Positions 24,517 through 32,775 of a stretch of 37,837 nt of DNA are shown here, piece by piece. The first letter of the stretch is position 1. Each line of letters starts with the position of its first letter. Under the pieces are notes generated by a model, which was not told the DNA's origin, did not search any database, and was given only the letters and a program-made list of their open reading frames with translations. This DNA comes from Lactobacillus delbrueckii (GTDB lineage Bacteria; Bacillota; Bacilli; Lactobacillales; Lactobacillaceae), in NCBI GenBank assembly GCA_004556255.1, contig SFHY01000002.1, positions 1 to 37,837 on the forward strand. Direction: 5' to 3'. The translations under genes and the position numbers were made by a program.

Positions 24517-25170
24517 ATGAGTAAAGCTTTGCAGGTCGTGGACTTGAGCATGAAGTTCGACGACCAGGAGATTTTTAAAAAGCTCAATTTCAGCCTGGAG
24601 ACCGGGTCCATGACGGCTCTTTTAGGCCCTAACGGGGCCGGGAAGACCACCCTGGTTAGAATACTGATGGGGATGCTGAGCCCTAGCCACGGCTATTTTG
24701 AGCTGGCTGACGACGTAAAGGTGGGCTATGTGCCCCAGTTCCGCAATATCGACCCGGACTATCCCTTATCGATCAAGTCTTTTATCGAATTGAACACGCC
24801 TTTTTGGAAGAGTCAGAAGGTTAAGGACCAGGTCAACCATATTTTGCAGGAGACCCACTTGAAAGGCCTGGCGGACACCAGGATGGGGGAGGCTTCTGGC
24901 GGGCAGAAGCAGCGGGCCTACCTGGCCCAGGCCCTCTTGGACCAGCCGAACTTCATTATTTTGGATGAAGCCACGGCCAGCCTGGACCCCAAGGCCAAGG
25001 AAGAGTTGATGAGCTTGATTGCCCACCTCAACCATGAGCACAAGATGACGGTCTTGTTCGTCACCCACGACATCCCTTTGGCCAAGCGCTACATGAAGGA
25101 CTATCTTTACTTAAGCGACGGGACGGTCAGCCAGGGGAAGATGGAAGATTTTAAGGAGAGTTTCAACTGA
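24517..25170 (+). CDS. Metal ABC transporter ATP-binding protein (ZnuC/MntB-like)
   Basis: The 217-residue ATPase has Walker A GPNGAGKTT, a changed signature EASGGQKQR, Walker B FIILDEATASLD and an H-loop VTHD. Similarity and pairing with an ABC-3 permease assign it to the zinc/manganese importer class. Its stop overlaps the permease start in an ATGA-type junction, implying coupled synthesis. No metal-binding lipoprotein gene is next to it, so zinc versus manganese cannot be decided. AGGTAA precedes the start. Confidence 0.9.
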   Translation: MSKALQVVDLSMKFDDQEIFKKLNFSLETGSMTALLGPNGAGKTTLVRILMGMLSPSHGYFELADDVKVGYVPQFRNIDPDYPLSIKSFIELNTPFWKSQKVKDQVNHILQETHLKGLADTRMGEASGGQKQRAYLAQALLDQPNFIILDEATASLDPKAKEELMSLIAHLNHEHKMTVLFVTHDIPLAKRYMKDYLYLSDGTVSQGKMEDFKESFN

Positions 25171-25967
25171 TGTTTGCCTACGAATTCATGCGCAATGCTT
25201 TTTGGGCGGCTACTTTCATCGCGATTACCTGCGGGGTGGTGGGCGTCTATGTCGTGGCCCGCAATTTCAGTTTCCTGGCCCACACCCTGTCGGAAATCGG
25301 CTTTGCCGGGGCGGCTTTTGCCGTTTTGATGGGCTTGAAGCCTTTGACGGGGATGCTGATTTTTGCCCTCCTGGGTTCAATCGGGGTCGGGGAGTTGTCC
25401 ATGCGGACTGAGCAGAAGGAGTCGTCGATTTCCGCGATTTCTGCCTTCTTCGTCGGCCTGGGGATCCTCTTTTTGTCCCTGTCCAGCTCAGCCAGCAGCT
25501 ACGCGACCAACATTTTGTTCGGGTCGATTATCGGGGTGTCCAGATCCAGCGTCTACCAGCTGGTCGGCCTGTCAGTGGTTGTCTTATTGATCATTTTTGC
25601 CATCCAGCGGCCCCTAAACTATGATTCCTTTGACCATATCGGGGCAGCGGCCCACCACATCAATACCGGCTTTGTCGGGGTAGTCTTCCTGGTAGCCCTG
25701 GCCATGGCGGTTTCTATTGGCTCACAAGTGGTCGGGTCCATGCTAGTCTTTGTCCTTTTGACCATGCCGTCATCAACGGCCCGGTATTTGGGCAAGTCGA
25801 TTCCCAGCATGCTGGCCTGGTCGGTCGGCCTGGCCCTGTTGGGGGTCTGGGCTGGTCTTTGCCTGGGCTACATCACCAACTGGCCGGTGACCTTTTTCAT
25901 TTCATTAATTGAGGTAACAGCTTATCTGTTGGTTTACTTCACCCACGCCAGAAAGAAGCGGGCGTAG
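25170..25967 (+). CDS. Metal ABC transporter permease (ZnuB/MntC-like, ABC-3 family)
   Basis: The 265-residue protein has about seven to eight hydrophobic helices and the ABC-3 signature GVVGVYVVARNFSFLAHTLSEIGFAGAA at residues 22-49, which couples to the ATPase. It forms the channel of a zinc or manganese importer with the preceding gene. It ends at a terminator. The periplasmic-type binding protein must be encoded elsewhere. Confidence 0.9.
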   Translation: MFAYEFMRNAFWAATFIAITCGVVGVYVVARNFSFLAHTLSEIGFAGAAFAVLMGLKPLTGMLIFALLGSIGVGELSMRTEQKESSISAISAFFVGLGILFLSLSSSASSYATNILFGSIIGVSRSSVYQLVGLSVVVLLIIFAIQRPLNYDSFDHIGAAAHHINTGFVGVVFLVALAMAVSIGSQVVGSMLVFVLLTMPSSTARYLGKSIPSMLAWSVGLALLGVWAGLCLGYITNWPVTFFISLIEVTAYLLVYFTHARKKRA

Positions 25968-25983
25968 TCAAATATAGAATTTC

Positions 25984-26008
25984 AGGAGCTCTTTGGGCTC
26001 CTTTTTCT
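25984..26008 (+). terminator. Terminator after the metal transporter
   Basis: AGGAGC (25984-25989) pairs with GCTCCT (25997-26002) and is followed by TTTTCTTTT. Confidence 0.8.
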
Positions 26009-26032
26009 TTTGCCTAAAATTGTATTTTTCTA

Positions 26033-26041
26033 TGCTATACT
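26033..26041 (+). promoter_or_regulatory. Extended -10 promoter for the zinc-ribbon membrane protein
   Basis: TGCTATACT fits an extended -10 (TATACT, 26036-26041) 65 bases before the ATG; a good -35 is lacking. Confidence 0.45.
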
Positions 26042-26105
26042 TGCCTTGAGAGTATTTTTTGCCAGTTAAGCATACAGAACTTTTATCAAAAAGGAGGAAG
26101 TAAAA

Positions 26106-27581
26106 ATGATCTACTGCGCTAAATGCGGCGCCCCAAACCGGGCCAATGCTACTTTCTGCGCCAATTGCAAGGAAAAGTTAGTTAAGCCGGCACAATCAAG
26201 CCAGCCAACTCAGCCAGTCCAGCAGGTTCAACCAGTTCAACAGGTTCAGCAAGTTCAACCCGTTAAGCCAGCTAAAACAGGCAAAAGACGGGCCGACCTC
26301 AAGCAAGCCCGGAAGTGGAAGAAGCAAATCTTGATCGCCGTGGCAGTCTTGCTGGTCCTTTTGGCCGGCTACGGCTATGGCAAGGCCCACTACGCCAAGG
26401 ACAAGCAAATCGACGAAATCGTAACCCGGATGAAGGATCCAAAGAAAGACCTGTCACCTTATGTCAAGACCGACGACAGCAGCTTCCAGCTGACCAAGGA
26501 GAGCGTGCAGCCTCTCCAGGAATACTACAAGGCCAACCAGACCAAGGCCAACAACCTGGGCAGCGAGTGGAAGCGGGAGGACGACTTTGACGATATCTTC
26601 AAGGACTCCGTTTCTTTAAGCGAGGATGGCCACTACTTTTTCCTTTTCCCGAAATACAAGCTCATGGTCAAGACCTACTCACCAACGGTCGTGACCAACC
26701 ACGAGAATTCCACGATCAAGATGAACGGGAAAAACGTGGGCAAGCTGTCTGCCTCCGGGGACTACTGCCAAAAGAAGCTGGACCCGGTAATCGCTGGCCG
26801 CTATACCTTCTCAGTTTCAGCCAACTTGAGCGGGAAGACTATTTCACCTAGCCCGGTTAAGCTGGACCTCTTCAGCAACCACCAGGTCAGCCTGAACATC
26901 ACCACGGGCAGCTTCACGGTCAGCAGCGTGCCTAACGGGGAAGTCTACATCAATGACAAGAAGGTAGCCGACCTGGACGACAAGGGCCAGGCCAGCTTCA
27001 AGGACTACCAGATCACGTCAGGGATGAGCCTCTACGTGAAAAAGTCCGGCATCGGTAAGTCAGACACGATCTACAACTTTGACCAGTACGTGACTGCCCC
27101 AGCTGACCAGGAAAATGACAGTGACAATGACTATGACTTCAGTGATGACAGCGATGACGACAGCCAAAGCAGCGACCAAATCAAGTCCGTCAACGGCAGC
27201 TGGGTCCTGACCCCGTCCTGGCCAGGCCTGGCAAGCAGCGAAGACGCTGAAGACCTCCTCCAGGAGATCTGGGATGACAACGACAGCGAAGACTGGGTCA
27301 ACGGCAGCAGCAATACCGGCTACCTCAGCATCAAGAAGCTGCACGACAACTGGGATGATTCTGATTCAGTCTCCGATTACAACGAAGCCGTCAGCGTCCT
27401 GTCCACCAGCCCGGCCGGCGGCGGCAAGACTTACGTCAACTACAAGGTCACCCACAACCTCTCTTACACCGGCGACAAGGATGACACCAGCGTGACTGAC
27501 ACTTACCAAAACGGGATCATCAACCAAGACAGTGATGGCGACTACGTTTTGGAAAAATTAGGCACGCCGAACGCTAAGTAG
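26106..27581 (+). CDS. TcaA/YvbJ-like zinc-ribbon membrane protein
   Basis: The 491-residue protein begins with a zinc ribbon (Cys4, Cys7, Cys18, Cys21). A low-complexity Q/P/V linker follows (residues 34-55, repeats of VQQVQPV), then a basic patch and one membrane helix at about 75-91. The large remainder is likely extracellular. It contains an NTF2-like and PEGA-like region (SVPNGEVYINDKKVADL near residue 285), an acidic Asp/Ser segment around 340-360, and a C-terminal domain ending GDYVLEKLGTPNAK. This layout matches YvbJ of Bacillus and TcaA of Staphylococcus, which affects glycopeptide resistance. AAAGGAGG precedes ATG 26106. The molecular role is unknown. Confidence 0.8.
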   Translation: MIYCAKCGAPNRANATFCANCKEKLVKPAQSSQPTQPVQQVQPVQQVQQVQPVKPAKTGKRRADLKQARKWKKQILIAVAVLLVLLAGYGYGKAHYAKDKQIDEIVTRMKDPKKDLSPYVKTDDSSFQLTKESVQPLQEYYKANQTKANNLGSEWKREDDFDDIFKDSVSLSEDGHYFFLFPKYKLMVKTYSPTVVTNHENSTIKMNGKNVGKLSASGDYCQKKLDPVIAGRYTFSVSANLSGKTISPSPVKLDLFSNHQVSLNITTGSFTVSSVPNGEVYINDKKVADLDDKGQASFKDYQITSGMSLYVKKSGIGKSDTIYNFDQYVTAPADQENDSDNDYDFSDDSDDDSQSSDQIKSVNGSWVLTPSWPGLASSEDAEDLLQEIWDDNDSEDWVNGSSNTGYLSIKKLHDNWDDSDSVSDYNEAVSVLSTSPAGGGKTYVNYKVTHNLSYTGDKDDTSVTDTYQNGIINQDSDGDYVLEKLGTPNAK

Positions 27582-27657
27582 CAAAATTTTTTAAATCTTT
27601 TTTGACGAGCAATAGAGGCAACCTTGTTAACAATCGAGCTTGTGAAAAAATATATAG

Positions 27658-27682
27658 AGCCCCGCAATAGCGGGGCTTTTTT
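27658..27682 (+). terminator. Terminator after the TcaA-like gene
   Basis: AGCCCCGC (27658-27665), AATA loop, GCGGGGCT (27670-27677), then TTTTT. Confidence 0.93.
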
Positions 27683-27767
27683 GGATTCTTCTTTTAGCAA
27701 GCGAAAACATTGTGAAATAAATTCAAGTACAAGCGGTGATATATCAACGTTTTAAATCAATATTCAC

Positions 27768-27796
27768 ATGACTTTTTAAGCGCTTTCATGTACAAT
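27768..27796 (+). promoter_or_regulatory. Lactate permease promoter with a cre-like site in the spacer
   Basis: ATGACT (27768-27773), 17 bases, TACAAT (27791-27796). The minus strand of 27775-27788 reads TGAAAGCGCTTAAA, one mismatch from the CcpA cre consensus TGWAARCGYTWNCW. A CcpA dimer here would block polymerase, implying carbon catabolite repression. Confidence 0.7.
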
Positions 27797-27834
27797 AATC
27801 CTTGTGAAAAATACTTATAGAAGGAGTTACATGA

Positions 27835-29373
27835 ATGTGGGTTAAATTCATTTTTGCCTTGATCCCGATCGTCTGGCTGATCATCTCTCTGACAGCCCTG
27901 AAGATGCCTGCGGCCAAGGCAGCCGTTATTTCTCTTATCCTGGCAATCATTCTGGCCATTACGGCCTTCCAGTTGCCAGTCGTTGACACTTTGACCGGGA
28001 CCTTGGAAGGGATCCTGGGCGGCCTGTTCCCAATTGTCTACATCATCGTGGCCGCCATGTTCACCTCCAAGGTAACTTTTAAATCCGGCGCCATGCAAAA
28101 AATCCAGGACATGCTCTGTGGTCTGACGACCGACAAGCGGGTCCTGGTCCTCTTGATCGCCTGGGGCTTCGGGGGCTTCCTGGAAGCCATCGCCGGCTTC
28201 GGGACCGCTGTTGCCATCCCGGCCAGCATCTTGATGACTTTCGGGATCAACCCGATTGAAGCTTCCGTTATCTGCCTGGTAGCCAACACCACTCCAACTG
28301 CCTTCGGGGCGGTCGGCCTGCCAGTCATCACCTTGGCCCAGACTGCCGGCCTGGATGTGATGAACACGGCCTTCGTGGTATCTCTGCAGCTGAGCGTTTT
28401 GATCCTGGTCATCCCTTACATCCTGGTTGGCCTGGTCGGCGGGGGCGTCAAGGCTATCAAGGGGGTAGGCTTCATTACCTTCATGTCCGGTCTGGCCTTT
28501 GCTCTGCCGCAAATCTTAGTGGCTAAGTTCGTTGGGGCGGAATTGCCAGCCATCGCCGGTTCCATCGTCTGCATCCTGGTTACGGCCTTTTTGGCCAAGC
28601 GGCACAAGGACGTGCCGGAATACTCCGCTTCTACCGGGGACATTGCCAAGCACTCAGCTGGTGAACTGCTGCAAGCCTGCGCGCCATTTATCTTAGTTTT
28701 CGTCTTCGTTTTGGCCGCTTCCTCCTTGTTCCCAGCCGTTAACAGCCTGCTCAACTCCGCGACTTTGAAGTTCCAGGTTTACACTGGCAAAAATGCTGGT
28801 CAGTTCAGCCTCAACTGGCTGTCTTCACCAGGGACCTTGATCTTGCTGGCTACCTTCATCGGGGCCATGATCCAGGGCTTGAGCGTTAAGGAAACTTTTG
28901 GCATCCTCTGGGACCTGATTAAGGGGATCGGCAAGACGGCGGTGACTATTTCCGCTATCGTGGCCCTGGCTAAGGTTATGGGCTACGCCGGCATGACCAG
29001 TGCCATCGCGGTTGTTCTGGTCAAGGTCATGGGTCCGGTTTACCCATTGATCGCGCCAATCATCGGTGCTTTGGGGACTTTTGTGACCGGGTCAGACACC
29101 AGTTCCAACATTCTTTTCGCCAAACTGCAGGCCTCAGCTGCCCAAAGCCTGGGCGTCAACCAGACTTGGGTCGTGGCCAACAACATGGTCGGGGCTACTG
29201 CCGGGAAGATGATTTCCCCGCAATCCATCACGGTTGCGTCTACCGCTATCGGCCAGGAAGGCAGCGAAGGCACGATTTTGAAGCAGGCCTTCAAGTGGTG
29301 CGGGATCTACACCGCCATCATCTGTATCTTCCTGTACCTGGTCGGCTTGGCTACGGGCCAACTGCACTTCTAA
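27835..29373 (+). CDS. lctP: L-lactate permease (LctP family)
   Basis: The 512-residue protein has about twelve hydrophobic helices and LctP family motifs: GFGGFLEAIAGFGTAVAIPASIL, NTTPTAFGAVGLP and, near the C-terminus, GTFVTGSDTSSNILFAKLQ. It transports lactate with protons. ATG 27835 follows AAGGAG at about nine bases; an out-of-frame ATG at 27830 is discarded. The lactate oxidase gene follows 128 bases later in the same direction, so the pair likely handles lactate uptake (or exchange) and oxidation. Confidence 0.95.
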   Translation: MWVKFIFALIPIVWLIISLTALKMPAAKAAVISLILAIILAITAFQLPVVDTLTGTLEGILGGLFPIVYIIVAAMFTSKVTFKSGAMQKIQDMLCGLTTDKRVLVLLIAWGFGGFLEAIAGFGTAVAIPASILMTFGINPIEASVICLVANTTPTAFGAVGLPVITLAQTAGLDVMNTAFVVSLQLSVLILVIPYILVGLVGGGVKAIKGVGFITFMSGLAFALPQILVAKFVGAELPAIAGSIVCILVTAFLAKRHKDVPEYSASTGDIAKHSAGELLQACAPFILVFVFVLAASSLFPAVNSLLNSATLKFQVYTGKNAGQFSLNWLSSPGTLILLATFIGAMIQGLSVKETFGILWDLIKGIGKTAVTISAIVALAKVMGYAGMTSAIAVVLVKVMGPVYPLIAPIIGALGTFVTGSDTSSNILFAKLQASAAQSLGVNQTWVVANNMVGATAGKMISPQSITVASTAIGQEGSEGTILKQAFKWCGIYTAIICIFLYLVGLATGQLHF

Positions 29374-29436
29374 TACTTCTAATTTCTTAAGCAGATTCTA
29401 AAAAGTAAAAGATTGGCCCAAAAGTAAGCGGATAAA

Positions 29437-29445
29437 TGCTATGAT
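29437..29445 (+). promoter_or_regulatory. Possible extended -10 promoter for the lactate oxidase gene
   Basis: TGCTATGAT is an extended -10-like box 57 bases before the ATG; no clear -35 at the ideal distance. No terminator was seen between lctP and this gene, so readthrough is also likely. Confidence 0.4.
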
Positions 29446-29501
29446 AATCCTTGTAAGTTAACAGTAATTGATAGTAATTTTTAATAATTGAGGAGATTTC
29501 C

Positions 29502-30728
29502 ATGACACATTACATCAAGGGCTTCCCGCAAAGCGAAGCAGATGAAGACTTAAAATTTGTTAACGTTGATGAGCTTGAAGAAAGAGCTAAGGAAGTAATG
29601 CCGGAAGGGGCTTACTACTACGTAGCCTCAGGTTCAGAATATGAATGGACTTGGAGAAACAACACTACTGCCTTCAACCACTACCAGATCGTTCCCCGGG
29701 CCTTGACCGGGATGGACAACCCGTCAACTGAAACTGAATTCCTGGGCATGAAGCTGAAGACGCCAATCATGATCTCACCAATCGCTTGTCATGGGATCTC
29801 CCACGCCGACGCTGAAGTAGCTACCCAAAAGGGGGCAGCTTTGGCCGGGGCCATGTTCACTTCCAGCACTTACGGCAACAAGCCGGTTGAAGAAATAGCC
29901 GCTGCCGCGCCAGATGCTCCGCGGATGTTCCAGCTTTACCTGTCAAAGAACTGGGACTTCAACAAGATGGTCTTTGACGCGATCAACGCTGCCGGCTACA
30001 AGGCAATCCTGTTGACGGTTGACGCTTTGGTATCAGGCTACCGGGAAGCCAACCTGCGGACCAACTTTGCCTTCCCGGTACCGCTTGACTTCTTCACCCG
30101 TTTCCAAGGCGCCAAGGGCGAAGGGCAAACTGTTGCGCAAATGTATGCTTCCAGCGCCCAGAACATCGGCCCGGATGACATCAAGCGGATCAAGGAAATG
30201 TCCGGCTTGCCAGTCATCGTTAAGGGTGTCAACTGCGCTGAAGACGTTGAAGTTGCTTTGACTGCCGGCGCGGACGGCGTTTACGTGACTAACCACGGTG
30301 GCCGGGAAATCGACGGTGCTCCGGCAACTATCGACGTATTGCCAGAAGTCGTTGAAGCAGTCAACGGCCGCTGCCCAGTTATCTTTGACGGTGGCGTCCG
30401 CCGGGGCTCACATGTCTTCAAGGCTTTGGCTTTAGGGGCTGACCTGGTTGGTATCGGCCGTCCTTACCTTTACGGCCTGGCTTTGGGTGGCCCGCACGGG
30501 GTTGCTTCAGTCATCAACGAATTGAACGATGAATTGAAGATCGACATGCAACTGACTGGCTGCAAGACGATTGAAGACGTTAAGCACGCCCGCTTGACTG
30601 ACTTCCAGTACGCTGGCGACACCAAGCCATCCAGCACTGACCCGCGGGTGCGCAAGCCATACCCAGTGACTGCAGTCAACCAAATCAAGTCTGAACCAGA
30701 CGCGGCTACTGGTGCTTCACACCACTAA
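29502..30728 (+). CDS. L-lactate oxidase (FMN-dependent alpha-hydroxy acid oxidase)
   Basis: The 408-residue TIM-barrel flavoenzyme oxidises L-lactate to pyruvate and passes electrons to oxygen, giving hydrogen peroxide. All key residues of Aerococcus lactate oxidase occur at the same numbers: Tyr40, Ala95, Tyr146, Asp174, Arg181, Tyr215, His265 (in TNHGGRE) and Arg268. Ala95 favours oxidase over monooxygenase behaviour in that family. After the family end near DFQYAG there is an extra hydrophilic tail of about 35 residues ending in GASHH. GAGGAG precedes the start. Codon use is well adapted, suggesting high expression. Confidence 0.92.
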   Translation: MTHYIKGFPQSEADEDLKFVNVDELEERAKEVMPEGAYYYVASGSEYEWTWRNNTTAFNHYQIVPRALTGMDNPSTETEFLGMKLKTPIMISPIACHGISHADAEVATQKGAALAGAMFTSSTYGNKPVEEIAAAAPDAPRMFQLYLSKNWDFNKMVFDAINAAGYKAILLTVDALVSGYREANLRTNFAFPVPLDFFTRFQGAKGEGQTVAQMYASSAQNIGPDDIKRIKEMSGLPVIVKGVNCAEDVEVALTAGADGVYVTNHGGREIDGAPATIDVLPEVVEAVNGRCPVIFDGGVRRGSHVFKALALGADLVGIGRPYLYGLALGGPHGVASVINELNDELKIDMQLTGCKTIEDVKHARLTDFQYAGDTKPSSTDPRVRKPYPVTAVNQIKSEPDAATGASHH

Positions 30729-30756
30729 GCAAGAAGCCAGTTCAAGTTTAACAGCA

Positions 30757-30796
30757 AAAAACGAAGCTACTCACTTTGAGCAGCTTCGTTTTCTTT
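30757..30796. terminator. Bidirectional terminator between the lactate oxidase gene and pepF
   Basis: AAAACGAAGCT and AGCTTCGTTTT flank an inner CTCA/TGAG stem; A-runs and T-runs on the two sides suit both convergent transcripts. Confidence 0.88.
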
Positions 30797-30797
30797 T

Positions 30798-32600
30798 CTA
30801 CAATTTTTTGATCAAGTCAGTAAATTCGTCCAGTCTTTCTTCAAAGACCTTGAAGGCATCTTCCAGGTAGTCGGACTTGGTCATGTCGACGCCGGCCTTC
30901 TGCATGATGTTGATCGGGTAGTCGCTGGAGCCGGACTTAAGGAAGTCCAGGTACTTCTCCTTGTCTTCCTGGCTGCCGTAAGTAATCTTGTTAGCCAGGG
31001 CAGTTGCGGCGGCAAAGCCGGTCGCGTACTGGTAGACGTAGAAGTTGTAATAGAAGTGGGGGATCCGGGCCCATTCCAGATCGATATCGCTGCCCAGGCT
31101 GATCGCCGGGCCGTAGTACTGCTGGTTGAGCCGGTCGTAGAAGCCGCACAGGTAGTCAGCCGTCAAGGCTTCACCCGCCTGGTCGCTTTCATGGATGAAC
31201 TTCTCGAATTCCGCGAACTGGGTCTGCCGGTAGACCGTTCCCTTAAAGGAGCTCAAGTAGTAGTTGAGCAGGAAGGCCCGGGTCTTTGGATCCGTCACCC
31301 GGTCCAGGAAGTAGTTGGTCAGCAGGTTTTCATTAGTCGTTGAGGCGATTTCCGCGACAAAAATCGGATAGTCCCCGTACACGTATGGCTGGTTTTCCCG
31401 GGTGTACATGCTGTGGACTGAGTGGCCGGTCTCGTGGACCAGGGTGTAGAGGGAATCCAGGTCCCCCTGCCAGTTCAAGAGCTCATAGGCGTCGGTGTCA
31501 TAAGCCCCGCCGGAGTAGGCCCCGCTTTGCTTGTGCATGTTAGCCACGTGGTCGATGCAGCGGTTGTTGAAGAGGTAGTCGACGTGCTTGACATAGTCCT
31601 CGCCCAAAACTTGCAGGGCCTCTCTAGCCTGGGCCTTGGCTTCAGCGAAAGTGTAGCTGAGGCTTGGCTTGCCCGTGATCGGCACGTACATGTCCCACAT
31701 TTGCAGGTCGCCCTTCAGGTCCAGGATTTCTTCCCGCAAGTTGACATAGCGGTGGAGGAGGTCCAGGTGCTTGTGGACGCTGGTCAAAAGCTGGTTGTAA
31801 ACTTCGACAGGGATGTTGTTTTCCGACAAAGCCGCGGCCAAGGCGTCCTGGTAGTGGTGGGTCTGGGCGTCAAAGTTGTGGGCCTTGACATTGCCGGCCA
31901 AGGTGGAGGCAAAAGTTGACGCGAACTGGCCGTAGCCAGCGTAAAGGGCGTCAAAGGCATCCTCTCTGACTTCCCGGTTCTGGGACTGGATCAAGATGTC
32001 GTAGTTGGCTTCTGTCAATTCCACTGCTTCCCCGTCTTCATCTTCAATGTAAGGGAATTGCAGGTCGGAGTTGGTTAAAACGTTGAAGGTGTTGGCCGAA
32101 GCGGACAGGGCATCCCCGGCCGCCGATACCAGCTTCTCCTCTTCAGCTGGCAAAACGTGCTCTTCCTGCTTGACGATTTGTTCCAGATAGTGCCGGTAGT
32201 TTTCCAGTCTTGGCTCTTCCTTGAAAAAGGCGTCCAGGGCCTCTTTCCCCAAGGCTAAAACAGCTGGCTGAATGAAGGCGACAGCCGCCTGGTATTCAGC
32301 AGCCAGGCTCTGGCCGCGGGAATTGAGGGCCAGCTTCTTCTGGTTGCTGGTGTCAACGTCGCTGGCCATGCTGGCATAGACGTAGATCTTGGACAGGCGG
32401 CGGTCAACGGCAAAAATCCGGGTCAAGCGGTCATAGAGGACGGCCGCGCTCTCCGTAAAGCCGTCTTCCAAGGCCGGCAGGGCCTTGACTTCCTGCTTGA
32501 CTGCCTTAAAGGCGGCCTCCCAGTCCGCCTCAGTCTTGAAGACCCGGGTCAAGTCCCAGGTCTGCTCTTTGGGAACCTCACTGCGATAAGGGATTTCCAT
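30798..32600 (-). CDS. pepF: Oligoendopeptidase F
   Basis: The 600-residue minus-strand protein is an M3B zinc metallopeptidase that cuts peptides of roughly 7-17 residues in the cytoplasm, serving protein-derived amino acid supply. The zinc motif HETGH is at residues 389-393, within LDSLYTLVHETGHSVHSMY, and the third ligand is expected in EIASTTNE further on. Length equals known PepF. AAGAGGT precedes the start on the minus strand. It is monocistronic here, with its promoter in the 175-base divergent gap shared with the LCP gene. Confidence 0.96.
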   Translation of the reverse strand: MEIPYRSEVPKEQTWDLTRVFKTEADWEAAFKAVKQEVKALPALEDGFTESAAVLYDRLTRIFAVDRRLSKIYVYASMASDVDTSNQKKLALNSRGQSLAAEYQAAVAFIQPAVLALGKEALDAFFKEEPRLENYRHYLEQIVKQEEHVLPAEEEKLVSAAGDALSASANTFNVLTNSDLQFPYIEDEDGEAVELTEANYDILIQSQNREVREDAFDALYAGYGQFASTFASTLAGNVKAHNFDAQTHHYQDALAAALSENNIPVEVYNQLLTSVHKHLDLLHRYVNLREEILDLKGDLQMWDMYVPITGKPSLSYTFAEAKAQAREALQVLGEDYVKHVDYLFNNRCIDHVANMHKQSGAYSGGAYDTDAYELLNWQGDLDSLYTLVHETGHSVHSMYTRENQPYVYGDYPIFVAEIASTTNENLLTNYFLDRVTDPKTRAFLLNYYLSSFKGTVYRQTQFAEFEKFIHESDQAGEALTADYLCGFYDRLNQQYYGPAISLGSDIDLEWARIPHFYYNFYVYQYATGFAAATALANKITYGSQEDKEKYLDFLKSGSSDYPINIMQKAGVDMTKSDYLEDAFKVFEERLDEFTDLIKKL

Positions 32601-32775
32601 ACGATACCTCTTCTTTTTCTCATTACTTTACATGCTATTTTCGATACTAGATATTCTACTATCAAAGCGGCTTTTTGCCAAAAAATAAGATAGTCTAAAT
32701 ATTACCACGCTTGGTTTATTAAATGACTTTTTCATGCGAAAATAAATAATAGCAAATTACTAAAGGGGTTAGTCC

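Noticed and set aside
27639..27821. Imperfect repeat CTTGTGAAAAA...TATAGA at 27639 and 27804
   Set aside because: Only about a dozen AT-rich bases match, which can occur by chance between a terminator leader and a promoter region.
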